From NCBI RefSeq assembly GCF_008805035.1, contig NZ_CP038018.1, positions 1,674,001 to 1,738,000 on the forward strand: a DNA stretch of 64,000 nt. The letters are read 5' to 3'. Position 1 is the stretch's first letter, and each line of letters starts with the position of its first letter. Source of the DNA: Eikenella exigua (lineage in GTDB: Bacteria > Pseudomonadota > Gammaproteobacteria > Burkholderiales > Neisseriaceae). Under the pieces are notes generated by a model that was given only the letters and a program-made list of their open reading frames with translations, had not been told where the DNA came from and did no database searches. Positions 54,066-62,650 of this stretch are shown in pieces. A program made the translations under genes and the position numbers.

Positions 54066-54668
54066 ATGAAGCAAACCATGATGAACACGGCAGCGGGCGT
54101 ATTGGCGGCGCTGCTATTGGGCAGTGCGGGCTTGGCTTGGGCGGATGGTTTCGACCCGTGGCTGGCAGACGGGCTGAACAAGCAAATCCAGCAGAACCGC
54201 GAAGCACAACAACAGCCAACCTACCACGGCCCCACCACCGCCGAAATACGCGCCTGGGAGCAGCGCGAGGCGGAGGTGCAAGCAGAAATCGCGGAACTGC
54301 GCCGCACGCCGTTTTACATGGCGATTGCCTATGATTTCGGTACGTTTGAAATCATGTGGGCCGGTGGCTATTATTCTGAACGCCGGGCAGTTGAGAGAAG
54401 CTTGAAACAATGCAAAACATCCAATTGCCGGGTATTTGCAACCTTCTCAAACGCTTGCGCTGTGGTTACGCGCCCGGATAGGGGCGCGCGCTCAACAGAA
54501 GATTTGTTTGTCGGCATTGATACCGATGACTCAAGAGCCGCGGCCAAATCCATACAAGCCTGCGAAGCCCGACATGGGCAAGGGCAATGCAGCTATTTGA
54601 ACCCGCGTACTAAAAACGGCATGGCTTTCTGCACGGGCTACGATTACAGTATCTACGGCCATCGTTAA
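54066..54668 (+). CDS. Secreted DUF4189-type protein
   Basis: A 200-residue protein with signal peptide (MMNTAAGVLAALLLGSAGLAWA). The mature C-terminal half reads FYMAIAYDFGTFEIMWAGGY, then RAVERSLKQCKTSNCRVFAT, a DUF4189-like pattern in which small Cys-containing domains report on surface exposure. Cys pairs near the end (KTSNC, QACEARHGQGQC) may form disulfides. It is not a known aryl polyene gene. It has its own promoter and a DUS hairpin terminator, so it is a self-contained cassette between the LolA and AMP-ligase genes. Confidence 0.7.
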   Translation: MKQTMMNTAAGVLAALLLGSAGLAWADGFDPWLADGLNKQIQQNREAQQQPTYHGPTTAEIRAWEQREAEVQAEIAELRRTPFYMAIAYDFGTFEIMWAGGYYSERRAVERSLKQCKTSNCRVFATFSNACAVVTRPDRGARSTEDLFVGIDTDDSRAAAKSIQACEARHGQGQCSYLNPRTKNGMAFCTGYDYSIYGHR

Positions 54669-54681
54669 GTCGGTTACAGCC

Positions 54682-54715
54682 AAAAAGGCTACCTGAAAGT
54701 TTCAGGTAGCCTTTT
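54682..54715. terminator. Inverted DUS pair
   Basis: AAAAAGGCTACCTGAAA and TTTCAGGTAGCCTTTT are almost contiguous and form a strong hairpin. The rest of the 240-base gap to 54909 has no gene. Confidence 0.75.
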
Positions 54716-54908
54716 GCCAAGCGTAACCTGCACAAGTGACTTGCAGCTTCCGCCGCCCATGTGCCACTTCGTTTTATTTTTCGGCTCGCAGGGACTTCGG
54801 CCCACCGTTCCAAGCCTAACAGTGGGCTGCCTATACGACACTTTTCAGATAGCCCCTAAAGCTGCCTGAAACACCGCCAATCCCTTATCCAACATCCAAC
54901 CCGAAACC

Positions 54909-56564
54909 ATGCCCATACTCCCGCTTTTAAACCGTTCCCCCGATTCCCTGTTGGCCGAAGGCTGGACAGCCTCGCAGTTTTCCGCCGCCACGCTGGCTTT
55001 GGCTGCGCGTTTACGTGCGCACAAGGTGCAGGCCGCCGCGTTGTGGTTTGACGATGCGGCGCGGCTTGCTTCCGCGCTGCTGGCCGCGTGGCTGGCGGGC
55101 GCGGAGGTGTATCTGCCGCCGAATCTGGCAGAGGAAAACCGCCGTTGGGCGGAAGCGGGCGGGGCGGTGTGGTTGAGCGACGTGCCCGACGTTGCAAACG
55201 GCCTTTGGCTGTACGACGGGGAGGCGGAGCAGGCAGCTGCGCCGGCGGAAGCGTTGGAATGGCCGCGTGAAAACGTGCTGTATCTGAAAACTTCCGGCTC
55301 TTCGGGCGAAGCGAAGGTGGAAACCAAAACCCGCGCGCAGATGCAGGCCGAAGCGGCGGCGGTGGCCGACAGGCTACCTGAAAGCTGGCACAGCTTGGCC
55401 GCCGTGGGCAGCGTGAGCCCGCAGCATTTATACGGGCTGACTTTCCGCGTGTTCGTGTCGCTGGCGGCGGGCTGGGCAATCGGGCGGCGGCAGTGCGTGT
55501 ATCCCGAATTGCTGCTGGCCGATTCGCGCCGCGAGTGCGTGTGGATTGCCAGCCCCGCGCTGTTGAACCGCTTGGGCGAGGGGCGCGATTGGGCGCGGCT
55601 GCGGCAGAATGTGCGCGGCATCATCAGCGCGGGCGGGATGCTGCCGGAGGCCACCACCGCGCTGCTGCAAGAGAAGCTGGGCTTCGCGCCGCACGATGTG
55701 TACGGCAGCACGGAAACCGGCGTCATCGCGCTGCGGCAGGGCGGCGCTTGGGAACTGCTGCCCGAAGTGGAGGCTTCGGTGAACGAAGAAAACATTTTTC
55801 AGGTAGCCTCGCCGTGGAGCGGCGGGGTGCGGCAAACCGCAGATGCGGTGCGGCTGGACGGGCGCCGGCTGGAGCTGCTCGGCCGCCAAGACCGCATCAT
55901 CAAGCTGGAAGACAAGCGCGTGTCGCTGGCGCAGCTGGAGCACGATTTGCTGGCGCACGGCTGGGTGGCCGACGCGCATTGCGCCCGCCATCCGCAACAC
56001 GGCCGGATTGCCGCCTGGGCGGCATTGGGCGAAGCGGGCATTGCCGCGCTGCGCGAGCAGGGGCGCGCCGCCGTGGTGCAAACCCTGAAACAGCATCTGG
56101 CCAAAACGCAAGACACCGCCGCGCTGCCGCGCTATTGGCGTTTTGCCGCCGCCCTGCCGCGCAATTCGCAGGCGAAAATCCGCACGCAGGATTTTCAGGT
56201 AGCCTTTACCCAGCCGCAAACCGCGCCGCAATGGGCTTTGCTGCACGCAAACGAAGAAACGCGCGAATATGCGTTTGAAGGCGTTGTACCGCTGGATTTG
56301 ACGTATTTCGGCGGCCATTTCGCCGATTTCCCGCTGGTGCCCGGCGTGATCGAAGTGCAGTGGGCGATGGATTTGGCGGCACGCTTCGATTGGGGCAGAA
56401 AACCGGTGCAACACATCGAAAACCTGAAATACCAACACTTTGTGCGCCCGCACGACACCGTGCAGCTCACGCTGCGGCACGACGCGGCGAAAAACAAAAT
56501 CCATTTCGCCATCAGGCAGGGCGACACGCCTTGCGCTTCGGGCAGGGTGGCGCTGCATGACTAG
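54909..56564 (+). CDS. AMP-dependent ligase fused to an ApeI-type dehydratase
   Basis: A 551-residue fusion. Residues 1-430 are an acyl-AMP ligase: P-loop YLKTSGSSGEAKVETK near 125-140, VYGSTETGVIAL near 263-275, and GRQDRIIKLEDKRVSLAQLE near 325. Residues from about 440 are a hot-dog dehydratase (VPLDLTYFGGHFADFPLVPG, then VIEVQWAMDLAARFDW). The first half would load the aromatic starter onto a carrier protein (ApeH-type), the second would dehydrate intermediates (ApeI-type). DUS within it encode FQVASPWS and FQVAFTQ. It overlaps the exporter gene by eight bases. Confidence 0.83.
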   Translation: MPILPLLNRSPDSLLAEGWTASQFSAATLALAARLRAHKVQAAALWFDDAARLASALLAAWLAGAEVYLPPNLAEENRRWAEAGGAVWLSDVPDVANGLWLYDGEAEQAAAPAEALEWPRENVLYLKTSGSSGEAKVETKTRAQMQAEAAAVADRLPESWHSLAAVGSVSPQHLYGLTFRVFVSLAAGWAIGRRQCVYPELLLADSRRECVWIASPALLNRLGEGRDWARLRQNVRGIISAGGMLPEATTALLQEKLGFAPHDVYGSTETGVIALRQGGAWELLPEVEASVNEENIFQVASPWSGGVRQTADAVRLDGRRLELLGRQDRIIKLEDKRVSLAQLEHDLLAHGWVADAHCARHPQHGRIAAWAALGEAGIAALREQGRAAVVQTLKQHLAKTQDTAALPRYWRFAAALPRNSQAKIRTQDFQVAFTQPQTAPQWALLHANEETREYAFEGVVPLDLTYFGGHFADFPLVPGVIEVQWAMDLAARFDWGRKPVQHIENLKYQHFVRPHDTVQLTLRHDAAKNKIHFAIRQGDTPCASGRVALHD

Positions 56565-58869
56565 GCTCGCGTGGCTGTATGCCCTGCTGCTGGCCTTCGC
56601 CGCCGCGTGGCTGGGCTGGGGGATAGCGCAAGGCGGCCGTCTGCAAACCGACCTCACCGCGCTGTTGCCCGCCGACGCGCAGGTAGACGCGGTGTGGCGC
56701 GCGGCAGACGAAGCGGGCGAAAAACAGCTCAACGGCCAAATCCTGCTCTTGGTGGGCAGCGAAGATGCCGACCGCGCCTTCGCCGCCGCCGAACAAGTGG
56801 CCGACCGCTGGCAGCAAAGCGGCCTGTTCGCCGCGGTGGACAGCCGGCTGAACCCCGATTTGGCGCAACTGCGGCAGGAAATCCGCCGCCTCGGCGTGAA
56901 CGCCCTGCCGCGCGAACAGCAACAGCTGCTCTTGCACGACCCCGCCGCCTATTTCCAACAACGCGCCGAAGACGCGGCCAACCCGTTTGCTGCGCAAATC
57001 GTGCCGCTGGAAGACGACTGGCTCGGCTTCGCCCGCTTCGTGCAGCAAAAACAGCCTTCCAGCCGCCTGCAATGGCACAGCGGCAACGGCATGATGTATA
57101 GCGAACAAGACGGCATCACTTGGGTGTGGCTGCGCGCCAGGCTACCTGAAAAAGCCGCCTCCAATCAGGCCGAACGCCTGCTGCCGCTTCTGGCCGATTC
57201 CCGCGCCCAAGCCGAGCGCGGCGGCTACCGCCTGCTGGCCGCCGGCGGCGCATTGTTTGCCGCCGAAGCCAAAACCCAATCCGAACGCGAAAGCGGCCTG
57301 ATGTCCGCCATCGGCCTCACGCTCACCTTCGCCCTGCTGTTGGCCGTGTTCCGTAGCCCGCGCGTGTTTGCACTGGTGTTGCCGCTGGGCGCGGGCATGC
57401 TGCTCGGCGCGGCGGCCGTGGTGGGCGCGTTCGGGCAGATTCACATCCTCACCGTCGTGATCGGCACCAGCCTGGTGGGAATGCTGGTGGACTTTCCACT
57501 GCACTGGCTCACGCCCTCGGTGTTTTCGCCCGACTGGGCGGCCAAAGAAGCCATGCGCCGCGTCCTGCCCGCCTTCCTCGCCGGACTGGGCATCACCGCC
57601 ACCGGCTACCTGCTGCTCGCCTTCACCCCGCTGCCCGTGCTGCGCCAAACTGCCGTGTTTTCCGTGGCCGCGCTCGGCGGCGCGTTTGCCGCCACCGTGC
57701 TCCTGCTGCCGCCGCTGTTTCACGGCTACCACCCCCGCGCCGCCTGGTTTGCCGCCGCCATGCACAAGCTCGCCGCCGCCCGCCTGCACTGGCTGCTCCT
57801 GCCCATCCTGCCGCTGGCCGCCGCAGGCTACCTGAAAACCGACTGGCGCGACGACATCCGCGACTGGGCGGCCCTGTCGCCCCAACTCATCGCCGAAATG
57901 CGCCAAGTGGCCGACATCAGCGGCAACGACACTGGCGGCCGCAGCATTCTCGTGCAGGCCGACAACGCAGACGAACTGCTGCGCCGCAGCGCGCAAGTGG
58001 AAGCCGCCCTGCAACCCTTGGTCGGCAAAGGCGGTCTCGGCGGCGTGCAGTCGCTCAACCAGTGGCTGCTGCCTGCCGAAGAGCAGCAAGCCCTGCTCGC
58101 CCAACTGCGCCGCCTGGCCGAACAATCCGCCCCGTCGGCCGATCCCATGCTCCAGCTCGGCCTGAAGCTCGACACCATCCAAACCGCCCTGCAGCAAGCC
58201 GCCACCCAGCCCGTCGTCCCGCTTGATCAAGCCTTAAGCGGGCAAACCGCCGAAGCCTGGCGCACCCTCTATCTGGGCAACATCCAAGGCCAAGAAGCAG
58301 CCCTCGTGCGCGTGCAAGGCCTGAACGATGCCGCCGCCGTGCAAACTGCGCTCTCCGCGCTGCCCTGCAACCAAGGCGGCACCTGCGCCCGGCTGGTGGA
58401 CAAACGCGCCCGGCTGAACGAACTCTTCCGCCACACCCGCAACCACGCCGCCTGGCTCAAACTCGCCTCCTTCGCCCTAGCCTGGCTCGTGCTGTGGCGC
58501 ATCTTCGGCGCACGGCGCGGCAGCCTCATCCTCGCCGTGCCGCTGATTTCCGCCACCGCCACCATCGGCCTGCTCGGCTGGCTCGGCCTGCCCATCAGCC
58601 TGTTCGCCATGTTCGGCCTGCTCTTGGTAGCCGCCGTGGGCGCGGACTACGCCGTCTACGCCCTCACCGCCCGCGAAACCCCCGCCGCCAAACTCGGCGG
58701 CATCCTCCTCGCCGCCCTCACCACTGCCATCTCCTTCCTGCTGCTCGCCATCAGCACCACCCCCGCCGTCGCCGCCTTCGGCATCACCGTATCGCTCGGC
58801 GTGGGGCTGAACGTATTGCTCTCGGCCTGGCTGCTGAAGAAGGAAGGAGCGGGGCGGGAGGCCGTCTGA
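56557..58869 (+). CDS. MMPL-family exporter of aryl polyene cluster
   Basis: A 770-residue RND/MMPL inner membrane exporter. One N-terminal anchor (LAWLYALLLAFAAAWLGWGI), a periplasmic domain, a five-segment block at about 240-400 (LMSAIGLTLTFALLLAVFRS, VVIGTSLVGMLVDFPLHWLT), a second periplasmic domain, then a last block from about 635. It likely flips the aryl polyene lipid across the inner membrane (ApeM-type). The ATG at 56557 overlaps the ligase stop. Its own stop codon TGA (58867-58869) lies inside a Neisseria-type DUS (58859-58870). Confidence 0.86.
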   Translation: MTRLAWLYALLLAFAAAWLGWGIAQGGRLQTDLTALLPADAQVDAVWRAADEAGEKQLNGQILLLVGSEDADRAFAAAEQVADRWQQSGLFAAVDSRLNPDLAQLRQEIRRLGVNALPREQQQLLLHDPAAYFQQRAEDAANPFAAQIVPLEDDWLGFARFVQQKQPSSRLQWHSGNGMMYSEQDGITWVWLRARLPEKAASNQAERLLPLLADSRAQAERGGYRLLAAGGALFAAEAKTQSERESGLMSAIGLTLTFALLLAVFRSPRVFALVLPLGAGMLLGAAAVVGAFGQIHILTVVIGTSLVGMLVDFPLHWLTPSVFSPDWAAKEAMRRVLPAFLAGLGITATGYLLLAFTPLPVLRQTAVFSVAALGGAFAATVLLLPPLFHGYHPRAAWFAAAMHKLAAARLHWLLLPILPLAAAGYLKTDWRDDIRDWAALSPQLIAEMRQVADISGNDTGGRSILVQADNADELLRRSAQVEAALQPLVGKGGLGGVQSLNQWLLPAEEQQALLAQLRRLAEQSAPSADPMLQLGLKLDTIQTALQQAATQPVVPLDQALSGQTAEAWRTLYLGNIQGQEAALVRVQGLNDAAAVQTALSALPCNQGGTCARLVDKRARLNELFRHTRNHAAWLKLASFALAWLVLWRIFGARRGSLILAVPLISATATIGLLGWLGLPISLFAMFGLLLVAAVGADYAVYALTARETPAAKLGGILLAALTTAISFLLLAISTTPAVAAFGITVSLGVGLNVLLSAWLLKKEGAGREAV

Positions 58870-58884
58870 AAAAGGCTACCTGAA
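58859..58884. repeat. Neisseria DUS next to Eikenella DUS
   Basis: AGGCCGTCTGAA (58859-58870) provides the exporter's stop codon and is followed two bases on by AGGCTACCTGAA (58873-58884). Confidence 0.85.
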
Positions 58885-58939
58885 ACTTAAACCCATACGG
58901 TTTTATATATTGATGCCGCGCAAACCTTATCCCACGATT

Positions 58940-58978
58940 TTCAGGTAGCCTTCCAGGCCGTCTGAAAGGCTACCTGAA
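58940..58978. repeat. Composite of three DUS in two dialects
   Basis: TTCAGGTAGCCT (58940-58951), AGGCCGTCTGAA (58955-58966) and AGGCTACCTGAA (58967-58978). It has the same order and almost the same spacing as 33234-33271, and sits just before the FAD oxidoreductase. Confidence 0.9.
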
Positions 58979-59009
58979 ACCCACACCCCCATCCTTAAGG
59001 AGACCAAAC

Positions 59010-60255
59010 ATGCCCCCAATCCTGCGATATCGCCATCATCGGTGCCGGCCCCTCTGGCGCAGTCGCCGCCGCCCTGCTGCTCAAACACGGCTTTTCCGTG
59101 TGTGTGCTCGAAAAGCAGCATTTCCCCCGCTTCGTGATCGGCGAAAGCCTGTTGCCGCACTGCATGGAATTCATCGAAGAAGCCGGCTTCCTGCCCGCCG
59201 TAGAAGCCGAGCCCAGCTTCCAGTTTAAAAACGGCGCCGCCTTCACCTGGGGCAGCCGCTACACCTATTTCGACTTCACCGACAAATTCACCCCCGGCCC
59301 CGGCACCACCTACCAAGTGCGCCGCGGAATCTTCGATAAAATCCTAATCGACGAAGCCGCCAAACAAGGCGCGGATGTGCGCTTCGGCCACGCCGTTACC
59401 GCCTTCGACAACAGCGGCGACACCGCCCGCCTCAGCGTGGAAACCGACAACGGCGAAGCCTACGAACTCACCGCCCGCTTCGTGCTCGACGCCAGCGGCT
59501 ACGGACGCGTCCTCCCCCGCCTGCTCAGCCTCGACACCCCGTCCGACCTGCCCATGCGCGAAGCCCACTTCACCCACATCGACGACAACATCGCCGACCC
59601 CGATTTCGACCGCAGCAAAATCCTCATCTCCACCCACCCGGTGCACCGCGACGTATGGCTCTGGCTCATCCCCTTCGGCGACAACCGCTGCTCCATCGGC
59701 GTGGTCGGCCTGCCCGAACGCTTCGCCGGCCTGGGCGATTCCGAAGCCATCCTGCGCCGCTACGCCGCCGAAATCCCCATGCTCGCGCGCATTTTGGGCA
59801 ACGCCCAATGGGAAAACGACTTCCCCTTCCGCCACATCAAAGGCTATTCCGCCAACGTCAAAACCCTGCACGGCCGCCACTTCGCCCTCTTGGGCAACGC
59901 CGCCGAATTCCTCGACCCCGTCTTCTCCTCCGGCGTCACCATCGCCATGCACTCGGCCAAACTCGCCGCCGACCTGCTCGCCCGCCAGCTCAAAGGCCAA
60001 GAAGCAGACTGGCAGTGCGAATTCGCCGAACCGCTGATGACGGGCGTCAACGCCTTCCGCACCTATGTGAACGGCTGGTATGACGGCAGCTTCCAAGACG
60101 CCATCTACGCCCCCAACCGCAACCCCGAAATCAGCCGCATGATCAGCTCCATCCTCGCCGGTTACGCCTGGGATGGCAGCAACCCCTACGTGGGAAAATC
60201 TGAACGCTGCCTCCAAGCCCTGGCCGCAACCGTGGGCGTGCAGCAGTGCGGATAA
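59010..60255 (+). CDS. FAD-dependent oxidoreductase of aryl polyene cluster, frameshifted at the start
   Basis: The long frame ends at 60255 and encodes a flavoprotein related to tryptophan-halogenase-like oxidoreductases: FAD-binding DIAIIGAGPSGAVAAALLLK from about 59026, then PRFVIGESLLPH, and LDASGYGRVLPRLLSLDTPS. This frame has no ATG; a TAA at 58996-58998 closes it upstream. A perfect start does exist (AAGGAG, then ATG 59010-59012), but one base out of frame. Removing one C from the C5 run at 59013-59017 joins ATG to the flavin motif (M-P-Q-S-C-D-I). So the gene has a one-base insertion or a sequencing error; GTG 59098 would lose the FAD motif. Similar genes lie beside the exporter in other such clusters. 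Confidence 0.75.
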
Positions 60256-60263
60256 GCGGGTGA

Positions 60264-60307
60264 GCTTTCAGGTAGCCTCCAAAACCGATTGAAAGGCTAC
60301 CTGAAAG
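60264..60307. terminator. Inverted DUS pair
   Basis: CTTTCAGGTAGCCTCC and GAAAGGCTACCTGAAAG around a loop of about 14 bases behind the oxidoreductase. Confidence 0.65.
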
Positions 60308-60473
60308 TCCGCAAACTGGTATTTATGCTCGACAAAACTTAGGCGGTATCACCATACCGCCGTTTTAGGTTCCAGCTCATTTTTCAGGTAGCCTCTTGCC
60401 TGCCTCGGCATCATTGGCAAGCATCATTTGAGGCTACCTGAAAGCATTGGCTTCAGCACAAACTAAAACACAA

Positions 60474-60514
60474 AAGCAGCCTGCACTTGCTACCCAGCAA
60501 AGTGCAGGCTGCTT
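60474..60514. terminator. Inverted pair of AAGCAGCCTGCA
   Basis: AAAAGCAGCCTGCAC pairs with GTGCAGGCTGCTTTTT around a loop of about 15 bases. It is between the convergent oxidoreductase and fadL genes. The 12-mer is the one I recall as a Kingella-type DUS. The gap 60256-60556 also holds three Eikenella DUS and no gene. Confidence 0.7.
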
Positions 60515-60556
60515 TTTGGTATTTTCAGGTAGCCTTTTCCGTTGCCACTAATCTAA

Positions 60557-61972
60557 TCAGAATTTATAGGTGTACTGCAAGCCTAAGATATGGGAGTGGC
60601 TTCTAAATTTGGCGGAGCCGTGGGTGCGGCTGGACACACAGGCTTGCGAGCCGGGACCGGAGGCTGTGCCGCCGCACCAGCCGTTTACGTTGGCGGAGGT
60701 GTTTTTCACGTGCACATAGCTGTAGGCAAGATTTACACTGTGTTGCTGATTGATGTCGTATTTGCCGCCCAGAGAGAGCCAGAGGCGGTCGGCATCGGGC
60801 AGGGTGCTCATACGGGTGTTGGCGCCGCGTACGGGGGATTGGTCGTAGGCGATACCGAAGCGCAGTTGCAGGGGGTCGGTGATTTGGTAAGACGCGCCGA
60901 GGGAGAGCTTATAGGTGTTGCGCCATTGGGGGGTGAGGATAGTTTGGTTGCTGCGGGCAAGGCCGCCGGTTTGGGGGTTGGCCACGGTTTTGGTGTTGCC
61001 GAAATTCAGCTCGGCACGGTTGAAGCGGGAGTGGCGCGTCCAAGTGGCGTCGCTATAGAGCGACCAGCGCGGTGTGAGTTTGTACATGCCGTGCAGGGAG
61101 AAGGATTCGGGGGTAACGATGCGTACGTTGGCTGCTTCGGATTCGGCGTAACCATTGGCGCGGAGGGCGTTGGAAAGTGCGCCGCCCATCGGGGTTTGGA
61201 AGGCTGCGCCCACCAGTTTCCATTCGGCATCACCGCGCAGGTTGTGGCTGACTTTGGAGCGGTAGTTTGCGCCCAAGCGCAGGGAATCGTTCACGTCCCA
61301 CAGCCAGGCGAGGTTGTAGCCGAAGCCCCAATCGCTGCCTTCCACGCTGGCGTAGCCGTCGGCAAAGCCGTTACGGCGCAGCGGAGGGAAAGCGCCGAAG
61401 TTGGCATATTGGCGCAGCTTGGCGGTGGTGTGTTGTGCGACGAGGCCGAGGGCGATGGAGTGCTGGTCGTTGATTTTATAGGCAACGGTGGGCTGGATGG
61501 CGATGGTTTTCACGCTCAACTCATTCAGGTTGTAGCGCAAAACGGCATCATGTTGGTACTCGGTGCCGGAGCCGAAGGGAACGTACATGCCCAAGCCGAG
61601 GGCAAGGTTGTCGTTTAGGCGGTGCGACAAATAAAAATGTGGCGCAACCACTATGCTCTTCGGGCGGATGTTGCCGGAAGTGGCACCTTGCACGGGTTGG
61701 TTGGTGCCGGGGTAGTAGGCTTCGGCATCGCTGTATTTCACGCTGGGGGCAACAAGGTTTACGTTGATACTGACCTGCGTACCTTCGAGTTTGGTGAGGC
61801 CGGCCGGGTTGTGGAATAAAGTAGAAGGATCGGCGGCTTCGGCGGAGGAGGAATTGGCCGTGGATTGGCTGCTCACGGACTGGGTACCGAAATGGTAGCC
61901 GGAAGCCCAGGCTTGGGTGGAGAAGGCGGCGGCCAGCAACAAGGCTAAGCGGGAGAAATGGCGGGTTATCAT
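60557..61972 (-). CDS. Outer membrane fatty acid transporter, FadL/OmpP1 family
   Basis: A 471-residue outer membrane beta-barrel. The signal peptide is MITRHFSRLALLLAAAFSTQ with AWA cleavage. The mature start (SGYHFGTQSVSSQSTANSSS, then AEAADPSTLFHNPAGLTKLE) is the classic FadL hatch region with the NPAG motif. Strands with alternating pattern follow, and the protein ends HSHILGLQYTYKF with the C-terminal Phe needed for barrel assembly. It would import long-chain fatty acids or other hydrophobic compounds. A frame extension to 62017 lacks a ribosome site; the ATG at 61970-61972 gives a proper signal peptide. Confidence 0.9.
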   Translation of the reverse strand: MITRHFSRLALLLAAAFSTQAWASGYHFGTQSVSSQSTANSSSAEAADPSTLFHNPAGLTKLEGTQVSINVNLVAPSVKYSDAEAYYPGTNQPVQGATSGNIRPKSIVVAPHFYLSHRLNDNLALGLGMYVPFGSGTEYQHDAVLRYNLNELSVKTIAIQPTVAYKINDQHSIALGLVAQHTTAKLRQYANFGAFPPLRRNGFADGYASVEGSDWGFGYNLAWLWDVNDSLRLGANYRSKVSHNLRGDAEWKLVGAAFQTPMGGALSNALRANGYAESEAANVRIVTPESFSLHGMYKLTPRWSLYSDATWTRHSRFNRAELNFGNTKTVANPQTGGLARSNQTILTPQWRNTYKLSLGASYQITDPLQLRFGIAYDQSPVRGANTRMSTLPDADRLWLSLGGKYDINQQHSVNLAYSYVHVKNTSANVNGWCGGTASGPGSQACVSSRTHGSAKFRSHSHILGLQYTYKF

Positions 61973-62347
61973 GATGTATTCGGTTAAAGAAATAAGTGTT
62001 TGTCGATTAACAGGCAAGTTTTCAGGTAGCCTTGATGAAAGAGGCTACCTGAAACGTTACGCCATACAGCTAAACATCTGCATCCGTTGCGGCTTGCTGC
62101 CCCGCATACATAATAATGAAGCTGTTTGGCTATTAACGTTGAATAACTATTCTACACGAAACTTCGTGCAGAAATAAAACTCAGCGGCCAAAACAGCACG
62201 GGTCTATAATGTTAGAATTGGTAAATTTCCAACAGATTGCCAGAGCTCAACGAAATTTCGCCACATCGTTTTACTTTCTAGCCAGGTGAAGGCATAAAAT
62301 TGCCGGAATGCAAAAACCTCCCGGCAAATTGCCGGGAGGTTTGAATT
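61973..62347. other. Intergenic region upstream of fadL
   Basis: A 375-base stretch holding an inverted Eikenella DUS pair (62021-62032 and 62042-62053) in the fadL leader, and the tRNA terminator at its right end. Nothing else identified. Confidence 0.6.
62312..62342 (-). terminator. Terminator of tRNA-fMet
   Basis: On the minus strand AACCTCCCGGC pairs with GCCGGGAGGTT around AATTT and is followed by TTT. It lies six bases past the tRNA 3' end. Confidence 0.85.
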
Positions 62348-62424
<77 letters not shown>

Positions 62425-62542
62425 TCAGGGAAAGTGGACTATACGCGCCTTGGCGGAGCTTGTCAAGTTTGTGCGCCACATAAAGACTATTGGCCTGCAT
62501 TGTTTGATTAATTTTGTTTGCGCAATTTGGCTTTCTGCCCAG

Positions 62543-62597
62543 CAGGCTACCTGAAAGCGATGTCTTGGCAAAGCCAAGGCTGCGCTTCTGCGAAGCT
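62543..62597. repeat. DUS-anchored repeat, copy B
   Basis: A DUS followed by GCGATGTCTTGGCAAAGC and CAAGGCTGCGCTTCTGCGAAGC. It is about 90 percent the same as 17323-17376. A partial further copy (AAAGCTGAGTTTCTGCAGGC) follows at about 62619-62640, running up to the rnhB stop. Confidence 0.65.
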
Positions 62598-62650
62598 AAA
62601 GCGATGGTTTGACGAAGGCAAAGCTGAGTTTCTGCAGGCGCAAACCTGAT

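Noticed and set aside
55428..56732. 434-codon open frame antisense to the AMP ligase fusion
   Set aside because: No domain and no ribosome site; the plus-strand gene has clear motifs.
57142..58230. 362-codon open frame antisense to the MMPL exporter
   Set aside because: Gln/Gly/His-rich translation typical of antisense reading; the exporter on the plus strand is certain.
60590..61618. 342-codon plus-strand frame over fadL
   Set aside because: It is Gly/Val/Ala-rich with no pattern, and lies over a clear FadL barrel on the minus strand.
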